Of a stretch of 64,000 bases of DNA, positions 9,486 to 17,027 are shown one piece after another. Below the pieces are notes generated by a model. It saw only the letters and a program-made list of their open reading frames with translations, was not told where the DNA came from and ran no database searches. The position numbers and the translations under genes were made by a program. How positions within the stretch are numbered: the first letter of the stretch is position 1; each line of letters starts with the position of its first letter. Origin of the DNA: Maridesulfovibrio sp. (GTDB taxonomy: Bacteria; Desulfobacterota; Desulfovibrionia; Desulfovibrionales; Desulfovibrionaceae); the NCBI RefSeq assembly GCF_963677005.1, contig NZ_OY781616.1:627501-691500 (forward strand), written 5' to 3'.

Positions 9486-10445
9486 TTATTTCAGACTGTA
9501 ATAAAAATCGGTCAGCCGCGTCAGGGCTGCGTCCGGTGTGGATGCGTAGGGTATCAGCTTAAAGGGCAGTGCCCGGACCTGTTTAAGGTAATCATGATAC
9601 TCTTTTGGGCCTATGTATTCCATATCCAGAACTGTTTTTCCGTTTTTGGCCACCTCTCCGGCCAGTCTCAGCCGGTAGTCACGATCATCAGTGCTGAAGC
9701 AGTTGAAAAGCAGGCTTTCAAGACCGACCATGTCGATTGTTTTGAAGTAGGCTTCCCTGTATTCCGGCGAGCAGGATTCAAATACACCCATTCCGTTCTG
9801 GGGGCAGATTATGAAATTGCTTCCGGCCCGTTTGCGGCAGTAGTCCGCTATGCGTACGATCAGTTTGATCATTCTGTCGGCAGTATCCTTCACGTCTTCG
9901 CCCTGTTCGTGCCAGAACCAGTATGCGTCCACTATGTCCAGATATACACCGTCAAAACCGGCTTCCAAGATGCGGTCCATGTACGGCTTCAGTGCTTTTT
10001 CCCACCAGTCCTCGCTCCAGTAGCGGACTTTGAAGTTCCCCGGCCAGTCCTTGTTTTCCGGCCCCAGAAAAGTCGGATGATTTTCATCCCATCCCTTATC
10101 CCAGTAGAAACGGTAATTTTCCGCTTCACCTATGGAAAAATAGCAGAGTACGGTTTTTTTATACCTGTGCATGATCGCTACTTCTTCGGCGGTGAATTTT
10201 CTGTTGTCCGTACCGTCCTTGGAGTAGTCGGTCACAATCAGCTGGTAGGGAGATTCGGCAATTGCAGCTGTGGAAGGATTCTGCAGCACGCAGGCCCAGC
10301 TTGAAATCTCCGGCCGTTTCGGAGTTACCCGTATGCCGTTAATTGACTCAGAGCCGTATTCTGTTCTGTCCGGGACAGGCTTTTGCGGTGAACAGGACAT
10401 AATGAGAAACAGCAGAATAATTGACAGGCTAAATTTAAATTTCAT
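9486..10445 (-). CDS. GH114/TM1410-like glycoside hydrolase, lipoprotein
   Basis: A 319-aa predicted lipoprotein. A type II signal peptide ends in LIMSC with the lipidated Cys at residue 18. The remainder is a TIM-barrel of the GH114 (endo-alpha-1,4-polygalactosaminidase, TM1410) family: SSWACVLQNP near residue 48, CYFSIGEAE near 101-109, and the strand GFDGVYLDIVDAYWFW with Asp170 and Asp173. It is divergent from the pel operon and shares the SSWAC entry motif with the PelA hydrolase protein at 11209, so it is a second, membrane-anchored copy of the same hydrolase type. It probably trims or releases the galactosamine-rich Pel polymer. The enzyme activity is inferred from family membership and context. 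Confidence 0.88.
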   Translation of the reverse strand: MKFKFSLSIILLFLIMSCSPQKPVPDRTEYGSESINGIRVTPKRPEISSWACVLQNPSTAAIAESPYQLIVTDYSKDGTDNRKFTAEEVAIMHRYKKTVLCYFSIGEAENYRFYWDKGWDENHPTFLGPENKDWPGNFKVRYWSEDWWEKALKPYMDRILEAGFDGVYLDIVDAYWFWHEQGEDVKDTADRMIKLIVRIADYCRKRAGSNFIICPQNGMGVFESCSPEYREAYFKTIDMVGLESLLFNCFSTDDRDYRLRLAGEVAKNGKTVLDMEYIGPKEYHDYLKQVRALPFKLIPYASTPDAALTRLTDFYYSLK

Positions 10446-10670
10446 TTTTTTCAGTCCGTTATGTTACAGTTTATTCCTGCTTCCTTAGCACGGACAGGAC
10501 GTTTAAAGCAATGAAATGGACAAGTCTGGAAAATCTTACGAAAAATACTTAAAAGTTAAATGTTATACTTTTCAGGTCATTGTTTTCTGTTTATATTGCA
10601 TTGGTTGAAAGTTGGAGAAGGTAATCCAACCATTTAAACGGTAAGATTATTTTGTCGGGCGGGGCGCTGG

Positions 10671-10724
10671 ACGCGGGAACATCGCGTTTGTTGCCCGCTA
10701 GTTGACTTTCTGTAAGTCAGGAGG
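10671..10724 (+). promoter_or_regulatory. Possible post-transcriptional control site in the pelC leader
   Basis: ACGCG (10671-10675) pairs with CGCGT (10683-10687), leaving GGAACAT as the loop. A second small hairpin (TGACTT / AAGTCA, 10703-10719) abuts the GGAGG ribosome site of pelC at 10720. A GGA in a hairpin loop plus a GGA in the Shine-Dalgarno is the arrangement bound by CsrA/RsmA proteins. This is a pattern-based suggestion only. Confidence 0.3.
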
Positions 10725-10729
10725 ATTTA

Positions 10730-11290
10730 GTGAAACGTTTTTTTGTATGTATTTTGTTTTTTATATTGGCCCTTGCAGGTTGTTCCGGTTCCTACATGAA
10801 GGATTATGTACAGCCGCAGGGAATTGCCAGTGACGCAAGGCTGGTGGCAGTTCTGCCTCTGGTCAATCTGACCACCACTCCCAACGCCGGAAGGATTGTC
10901 AGCGACCTGCTTTCCACCGAGCTTTATGCGTCCACCAGATTCAAGCTCATGGAGTCCACCGAGATGCTCAAACGGGTCAAAGGTGACAGTGATGACCTTG
11001 AGTTTGTAATGGAAGATGTGGTCGCGCAGAAAATAGGCAGCAAACTCGGAGTTGATACCGTGGTTTACGGTTCCGTTTCCGAGTATCAGTACAAGCGCGG
11101 TGTGAACCAGAGCCCCACGGTCGGAATCAATCTGAAAATGATTGATGTTCCTTCCGGCAAGGTTTTATGGGCTTCGTCCTCTTCTAATTCCGGAGGGTGC
11201 TTTTTCGGATGTACGGATTCCCTCAACAGCGTGGCTCAGGATACCCTGGCGGAAATGGTTCAGACCATGTCCGATACACCTGCTCAATAA
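10730..11290 (+). CDS. pelC: PelC outer-membrane-associated lipoprotein
   Basis: A 186-aa lipoprotein with GTG start (AGGAGG 6 bases upstream) and a lipobox LAGC with Cys18. The body has the PelC/CsgG-like alpha-beta fold: a strand LVAVLPLVNLT, then helix DLLSTELYAST, and the block GSKLGVDTVVYGSVSEYQYKRG followed by GINLKMIDVPSGKVLWASS. In Pseudomonas, PelC forms a dodecameric ring on the inner leaflet of the outer membrane that funnels the cationic polymer to the PelB barrel. It is the first gene of the pel operon here, whereas the Pseudomonas order starts with pelA. The next gene starts inside it. Confidence 0.88.
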   Translation: MKRFFVCILFFILALAGCSGSYMKDYVQPQGIASDARLVAVLPLVNLTTTPNAGRIVSDLLSTELYASTRFKLMESTEMLKRVKGDSDDLEFVMEDVVAQKIGSKLGVDTVVYGSVSEYQYKRGVNQSPTVGINLKMIDVPSGKVLWASSSSNSGGCFFGCTDSLNSVAQDTLAEMVQTMSDTPAQ

Positions 11291-12129
11291 TTGCGGTCCT
11301 GATCGTGGTTGGGTTCAGCCTTTTCGGATACAGGATCGCATTCGGGAAAAATCCGGCCCGGATTTCTTCCTGGGCCTGTTATTACGGCAGTGCCGACCGA
11401 ACTTCAGACCTCTTGAAGTTCGATCTCTGCGTGCTTTCGGAAACCGGGCAGGACCCGGCACCGCTGCGTTCTCAAGGGCGTAAGGCGCTTGCTTACATCA
11501 GTCTCGGAGAATTGCACGGGAACAGTCAGTATCTTGAAGAGGCTAAAAAGCAGGGGTTGTTATCCCGTTATAATGAGAATTGGGATTCATGGGTTGTGGA
11601 TGTGCGCCGTCCGGAATGGCGGAAACTGCTTTTCGACAAATTGATTCCGAATGCGCTTGCCCGCGGATATGACGGGCTTTTTTTTGATACGCTTGATTCT
11701 CCGATAGACATGCAGCGCCGTGATCCGGATGCCTACAAAGGCACCGAGCGGGCCTGTGTGGAACTGGTCAGGGCCATTCGCGAAAAATTCCCAGATCTCA
11801 TTCTCTGCCAGAATCGCGGCTTCGAGATAATACGGCGTACTGCCCCGTATCTTGATTACCTGCTTATCGAGGGGCTGACCTGTTCCATGGCCCCGGACTC
11901 GAAGGAAGCCTCGGCAGTTCCCCATGCAGACCGCGATTTTCTGCTCGCCAAAACCGCAGAGGCGGTAAAAGCGAATCCGAAACTTGTTGTCCTCAGCCTG
12001 GATTACGCCCCGGCGGACGACTCATTTAATATCGGCAGCGCCTGTGAATTTTCCAGAAAACAGGGGTTTGTGCCGTATGTAAGCACTCCGGCCCTTGATG
12101 AGGTTTTTGTCCATGCGCAATGTTTTTAG
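11209..12129 (+). CDS. pelA: PelA hydrolase half: GH114-type domain with N-terminal membrane anchor
   Basis: A predicted 306-aa protein covering only the glycoside hydrolase part of PelA. I see a membrane segment at about residues 25-45 (IIAVLIVVGFSLFGYRIAF), SSWACYYG at 53-60, ALAYISLGE at 93-101, and YDGLFFDTLDS at 154-164 with Asp160 and Asp163, as in PelA hydrolases. The family cuts de-N-acetylated GalNAc-rich polymers. The start is uncertain. The ATG at 11209 follows GGAGGG but lies inside pelC. A GTG at 11305 would remove most of the anchor and has no good ribosome site. The stop lies 17 bases inside the next ORF, which carries its own signal peptide, so the split is not a simple frameshift. 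Confidence 0.85.
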   Translation: MYGFPQQRGSGYPGGNGSDHVRYTCSIIAVLIVVGFSLFGYRIAFGKNPARISSWACYYGSADRTSDLLKFDLCVLSETGQDPAPLRSQGRKALAYISLGELHGNSQYLEEAKKQGLLSRYNENWDSWVVDVRRPEWRKLLFDKLIPNALARGYDGLFFDTLDSPIDMQRRDPDAYKGTERACVELVRAIREKFPDLILCQNRGFEIIRRTAPYLDYLLIEGLTCSMAPDSKEASAVPHADRDFLLAKTAEAVKANPKLVVLSLDYAPADDSFNIGSACEFSRKQGFVPYVSTPALDEVFVHAQCF

Positions 12130-14200
12130 TCTGCTTATTCTGCTGGCTGTGATCTGTGCCGCTCTTCCTGCCTCAGCCGGACCTGATCCGGTCAAGCGCA
12201 AGGTCCTTGTCCTTTACGACAGTTCCGATGAAAGAACTGCGCAGGAGAACCTTTTTGTCGAAGGTTTTGCCATGCCTTTGAATTATCTCGGACTGCTTTA
12301 CGAAATCCGTGATGTGGCAAAGCGTCCTTTGCCCGGCAAAGGGGAGATGGAGCAGTTCGGAGCCGTCTTTACAACATTTGCTGATGATTCCATGGCCGGA
12401 CCGAATGAGTATCTGAAGTGGCTGGTCCGTCAGCAGGCCGAGGGCAGAAAGGTTGTTATTGCCGGTAATCTCGGGGCCTATAGCGGAGAGGACGGGGAAT
12501 CGGCCGATAAGGAGCTGATCAGCAAAGTTTATTCAAACATGGGGTTCAGCTACAAGGGTGAGGTTGCAGCCGAGAAAATAAAGTTGAAATTCGGATATGT
12601 TGATCCCGAAAATATGAATTTCGAGCGCAGGCTGCCGCTGTTTCCCAGAGAAGACATCCTGCTCGTCCCGTCTTCAAAGAAGTCCCGGTCGTGGGTTACT
12701 GTGGATGATGCCAATCGTCCTGGAGAACCCGGCACTGTTGTCGGCATAGGTCCCGGAGGAGGTTTCGCTCTGGACGGATTCATGCGCTGGCAGGACCCCG
12801 GTGATTTTCGCAAGAAATGGTATATGAATCCCTTCGAATTTCTGCGCCTTTCTCTGGGGCTGGAAGGCGTTCCGGCCTTTACGCCGACTACGCTCAACGG
12901 ATTGCGGGTTGCGTTTGCCCATATTGATGGTGACGGTTTCGCCGGATACACGGAAGTTGACGAGAACAAATGCTGCGTTGAAATAGTGATGGAGCGGATT
13001 TTCTCCCGCTATGATTTTCCCAACTCTGCATCGGTCATAGCCGGGGAGATCGACCCTGCCGTAAAGGGCAGTTTGAATAATATTGAACTGGCCCGGACTC
13101 TTTTTGAACTGAAGAACGTTGAGCCTGCCTCGCATTCCTATACCCATCCTTTCGCATGGGACCCCCGGCTTCGCGATTCCAAGGAATATGCTGCCGAGTT
13201 CGTTGTCGGCCAGTACGAAGTGTCGGGATACAAGTTCAATGCCCGTTATGAGATTGTGGATTCGTGCCGCTATATCTCGGACAATCTCGCTCCGCCGGAA
13301 AAACCGTGCCGGGTGCTGCTCTGGTCGGGCATGTGCGATCCACTATCCAATCAGGCCGAAATCGCCGCAAAGGCCGGAATACTCAACCTGAACGGCGGGG
13401 ACACGGTTATGGATGCGCATCGTGATTCCTATTTCGGGGTTTCTCCTCTTTATCGCGCTCTGGGGGATTACAGCCAGATTTATACGGGCCAGGCCAACGA
13501 GAACATCCTCACCGATCTCTGGTCGGGGCCGTATTTCGGATTCCGAAACATTGTCGAAACCATGAAGCGCACGGGCTCACCGCGCCGGGTAATGCCCATC
13601 GACATCTATTATCATTTTTACAGCGGCGAAAAATTTGCCTCGCTCAAGGCGCTTGAGGATGTTTACGAGTGGGCCCTGTCTCAGGACAGTGCAAGGGTCT
13701 ATGCCTCATCGTACATCAGGATGGTAAACGGATTTCTGAGCGGAAAGATGGAAAAGGTCGCTCCGGACCGTTTTGTGTTTTCGGACTATCGCGATTGTCT
13801 GAGTGTGCGGCTGGACGGAAAGGGCAGAGTGCCGGACCTGCGCAATTGTTCCAATATTCTGGGGTATGATGTTCTTCCGGAGGGGACATTCGTGCACTTG
13901 CGTCCCGGCACGAAAAGAGCGGAACTGGTTTTGAGCGACAACATGCGCGTTAATGACGGTTTCCTGTTCATTAAATCCAGTTCCGGATGGGTGCGTGATT
14001 TTCAGAGGATTCCTTCCGGAGCGCGGTTTGTTCTGGATTGTTTCAGTAAGGGCCGGGTGACTCTTTCCGGTCTTGTGCCGGGGGCAAAGTACAGGGTCAT
14101 CAGGAAGGACGGCCCCCCTCTTGAACTGAAAAGCAGCGAAGGCGGGGAAGTTTCTGTCAGAGATATTTCTTCCGGCCCGGTGGAGATTGTCGGACTTTGA
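12113..14200 (+). CDS. pelA: PelA deacetylase half: CE18-like polysaccharide deacetylase
   Basis: A 695-aa exported protein matching the C-terminal two thirds of PelA. It has a clean signal peptide (residues 1-22, ending PASAG). I start at the ATG 12113 because TGAGG lies 9 bases before it. In-frame TTG and ATG codons exist 18 and 15 bases upstream. A Rossmann-like N-terminal region (RKVLVLYDSSDE) precedes the NodB-related deacetylase core with HIDGDGF (His270, Asp272, Asp274) and SHSYTHP (His341, His345), the metal-binding Asp and HxxxH. The C-terminal beta-rich region (about 560-695) resembles the carbohydrate-binding end of PelA. It should de-N-acetylate Pel in the periplasm, making it cationic. 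Confidence 0.88.
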   Translation: MRNVFSLLILLAVICAALPASAGPDPVKRKVLVLYDSSDERTAQENLFVEGFAMPLNYLGLLYEIRDVAKRPLPGKGEMEQFGAVFTTFADDSMAGPNEYLKWLVRQQAEGRKVVIAGNLGAYSGEDGESADKELISKVYSNMGFSYKGEVAAEKIKLKFGYVDPENMNFERRLPLFPREDILLVPSSKKSRSWVTVDDANRPGEPGTVVGIGPGGGFALDGFMRWQDPGDFRKKWYMNPFEFLRLSLGLEGVPAFTPTTLNGLRVAFAHIDGDGFAGYTEVDENKCCVEIVMERIFSRYDFPNSASVIAGEIDPAVKGSLNNIELARTLFELKNVEPASHSYTHPFAWDPRLRDSKEYAAEFVVGQYEVSGYKFNARYEIVDSCRYISDNLAPPEKPCRVLLWSGMCDPLSNQAEIAAKAGILNLNGGDTVMDAHRDSYFGVSPLYRALGDYSQIYTGQANENILTDLWSGPYFGFRNIVETMKRTGSPRRVMPIDIYYHFYSGEKFASLKALEDVYEWALSQDSARVYASSYIRMVNGFLSGKMEKVAPDRFVFSDYRDCLSVRLDGKGRVPDLRNCSNILGYDVLPEGTFVHLRPGTKRAELVLSDNMRVNDGFLFIKSSSGWVRDFQRIPSGARFVLDCFSKGRVTLSGLVPGAKYRVIRKDGPPLELKSSEGGEVSVRDISSGPVEIVGL

Positions 14201-17022
14201 ATATCAAGCTCTGGCGGGTACTCCTTTTCGTGCTCATCATTGTCGGGAGCACCTTGCTGATCTATCCCTTCCCAAGGGATATGGTGGAACTGTACCTTGC
14301 CGGGGGGGAGATTTCCAAGGCATCCGAACTGCTGGACCGTCTGCTTGAGGAAGACCCTGACGATCCCGGTCTGCTTTCGGTTGCCGCAGATGTCTATATT
14401 TACCGAGGCATGCCGGACAAGGCTATTACCTGCCTTAACCGGGTGCTTGCAAAAAAGCTGGATAACAAGGAAATTCTGGCAAAGCTGGCTTTATTTTACG
14501 AATGGAGTGTCATGCCGCGGGAGGCCATGCACACGTGGGAAAGGCTGGCTGCGATACTGAAACAGGATGAGGAGGCTTTCAGGAAACTGATCATGTACTA
14601 CCGCTATTTTGATATGCTTCCGCAGGAGATTGACGCGATTCTGCATCTGAACACCCTTTTGGTCGAAAAGCCCGGGATTGATTTTTTCACAGAGCAGTTG
14701 AATCGGGAAATTTTCAGGCTGGGAGCCGAAAAGACTTCAAAGAGCGAAGATCCATACCTTGATTATCTCATCCGGGGTATCTTTGTGGTCGGGGAGCAGT
14801 TTCGTGCCGCTGCTGATTCCGGGACAGTGATCAATTCGCTCCAGTACATGATTTATGTGATGGAATATTTCGTCTCCATGGACAGGGTGGAGGAAGGGTA
14901 CAATTTCGCCCGGCAAATGGACCAAAAGATGGGCGGGACCAATAATCGGCTGCAACTTGTCAGGGTGCTGGGTTGGGCCGGAGAGTTTGAGCAGGGGTTG
15001 GAGATTGCCCAAAGGCTCTTTAAGGAAAACCCGGACAACACTGCGCTGCTGACGGAGATGGTATGGATATCCCGAAGTGCCGGAAGGTTGGATGTGGCTG
15101 AAACCGTTCTGGAGAAACTGGTCAGCATCGAGCCCGGCAACAGCAGACATCAGGAAGAACTCGGCCGCGTCTATATGGAGTCCGGGCGCTACGACAAGGC
15201 TGTTGATTTGTTCAGAAAGATGGCTGAGAAGCTGAACAACTGGTTCAAGTACGCCCATGATATGTTAAGGGCGGCCCTGTACAGTTCGGACCCGAAACTC
15301 ATGGCTCAGGTAGTGGCCGAGACCGAAGATCTGGATATTGACGATTCAGAATATATGCGGACCAGAGCCGATGCATTGCTGACCTTGAACAGACCCTACG
15401 ATGCCTATGATGTTTTGAAGCGGTTGATTCAGCGACCTGATGTCGGCGTGGCCGATTACGAGCGTATGGTCGATGCGGCCATGGCGACCAAAGACAGCAG
15501 ACTCATCGCAGACACGATTGACGCAGCACTTGAATTCAGTCCCGGCAATATTGATCTGATGCGCAGGGGGGCTGAGGCATGGCGTGAGGCCGGAGACCCT
15601 GTAAAGGGATATGAGCTTTACCGTAAGGTGGTGCAAAAGGCCGGGCTGGAGGAAGACGTCATAAATATGCTTCTGACCGCGTCTGACACCAATAATCTGA
15701 AGCTGGCCAGAGAAGCCGCGAAATATGCGCTGCATTTGTATCCGAAGAATGTGAAGGTCATAGCCCAGGCAGGCGAAATAATGCTTTGGCTGAATTCGCC
15801 CAAGGATGCTTATCCCTTCTACCGCAAGGCAGCGATACTTACCGGAGGCAGCCGTGAATTCGTAATGAAGCTGGTGCAGGTGGCTTCATATACCGGAGAC
15901 AGTAAAATTTTCAGGGATGCGGCCTTGACGGCAATCCGGCTGCGTCCGGATGATGAACAGGTGGCTATGCTCGCGGCGTCTGTCTTATCCGCAGCCGGAG
16001 ATAATGACCGGGCAGCAAAGCTTTTATCCAAATTTTCCAGCAGGAAGGACGAACAGCTCGACATGCTGCTCAAATGGGCTGAATTTGCGGATGGCGCCGG
16101 GCTGAACGAAGAGGCCTATCGCATTTATGACCGGCTTTACACTGCCGGATACAGGAAAAAGAAGGTTCGCAAGGAGTTGGCCAGACTGGCCGGCTGGACC
16201 AACCGTCCGAAAGTAGCAGCCCGACTTTACGGAGAGATTGCGGATGAAGCCCCGAGCAATTTCGATCTGGCCGTACAGGCGGGTGGCGCTTATTCCGATG
16301 CCGGAGAATACGCCCGTGCTGTGACCTATTATCAGAGGGCGCTGGCCCTGAAGCCGGGTGACAACGCTTTGCGGCTCAAGCTGGCTGAGACTTACGGTTT
16401 CGCCAACATGAATGCCGAACGTATTAAGCTTTACACGGAACTCTGGCGTGAAGGTCTTTTGCCTGAGAACGGCAGGGTTGAGCTTGCAAGGGCATATCTG
16501 GATGCCAAGGAACCGGACTCGGCCTTGAAAATTCTGGAACCGTACGCAAATCTCAAGCGGTTGCCCCGTTTTGAAGGGTTTCTGCTGGCTTCGGCTCTAC
16601 AGCAGGCCGGTCGGAAAGCAGAGGCTTCGGCCATATATGAAAGGCTTGGAAAGGAATATGGAACGGACAGTGTCTTTCTGTCCCGCCTTGGAGCGGAGGC
16701 CCTTTTCAACAACGCGCCAACTGAGGCTTACGATCTTTTCAATTCCGCGCTCAAGATCGATCCGCAGGACCGCACTGCTCTTAAGGGGTTGGGAATAATA
16801 CTTGCTGACAGGCAGCAGTATAAAAGGGCTGTATCCAAATTCCGGCATTATCTGAAACTTGTTCCCGATGATGCCGAGGCCCGCTATCAGCTTGCAGAAA
16901 TTTATCGTCTTCTGGGGCGCGAAGCCGAGGCGGACAGACAGTATCGGCTGGCGGAGAGGTTGATTTCAAGAAAAGCGGAAAAGAATATTTTTGCTAGAAA
17001 AGTCAAGTTGCTTGACAGGTAG
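14197..17022 (+). CDS. pelB: PelB scaffold half: membrane-anchored TPR protein
   Basis: A 941-aa protein with one N-terminal membrane helix (about residues 5-25) followed almost entirely by tetratricopeptide repeats to the end. There are roughly 20 helical pairs with repeated signatures such as a YDKAVDLFRKM-type helix and PxxxxxLxxLG turns. It starts at a TTG overlapping the stop of the deacetylase (TTGA), with GGAG 11 bases upstream. In Pseudomonas the same TPR region is fused to the outer-membrane barrel and holds PelA. Here the polypeptide ends after the repeats, and the barrel is encoded by the next gene 5 bases downstream. It is probably anchored in the inner membrane and extends across the periplasm. 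Confidence 0.86.
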   Translation: MNIKLWRVLLFVLIIVGSTLLIYPFPRDMVELYLAGGEISKASELLDRLLEEDPDDPGLLSVAADVYIYRGMPDKAITCLNRVLAKKLDNKEILAKLALFYEWSVMPREAMHTWERLAAILKQDEEAFRKLIMYYRYFDMLPQEIDAILHLNTLLVEKPGIDFFTEQLNREIFRLGAEKTSKSEDPYLDYLIRGIFVVGEQFRAAADSGTVINSLQYMIYVMEYFVSMDRVEEGYNFARQMDQKMGGTNNRLQLVRVLGWAGEFEQGLEIAQRLFKENPDNTALLTEMVWISRSAGRLDVAETVLEKLVSIEPGNSRHQEELGRVYMESGRYDKAVDLFRKMAEKLNNWFKYAHDMLRAALYSSDPKLMAQVVAETEDLDIDDSEYMRTRADALLTLNRPYDAYDVLKRLIQRPDVGVADYERMVDAAMATKDSRLIADTIDAALEFSPGNIDLMRRGAEAWREAGDPVKGYELYRKVVQKAGLEEDVINMLLTASDTNNLKLAREAAKYALHLYPKNVKVIAQAGEIMLWLNSPKDAYPFYRKAAILTGGSREFVMKLVQVASYTGDSKIFRDAALTAIRLRPDDEQVAMLAASVLSAAGDNDRAAKLLSKFSSRKDEQLDMLLKWAEFADGAGLNEEAYRIYDRLYTAGYRKKKVRKELARLAGWTNRPKVAARLYGEIADEAPSNFDLAVQAGGAYSDAGEYARAVTYYQRALALKPGDNALRLKLAETYGFANMNAERIKLYTELWREGLLPENGRVELARAYLDAKEPDSALKILEPYANLKRLPRFEGFLLASALQQAGRKAEASAIYERLGKEYGTDSVFLSRLGAEALFNNAPTEAYDLFNSALKIDPQDRTALKGLGIILADRQQYKRAVSKFRHYLKLVPDDAEARYQLAEIYRLLGREAEADRQYRLAERLISRKAEKNIFARKVKLLDR

Positions 17023-17027
17023 TTCAA

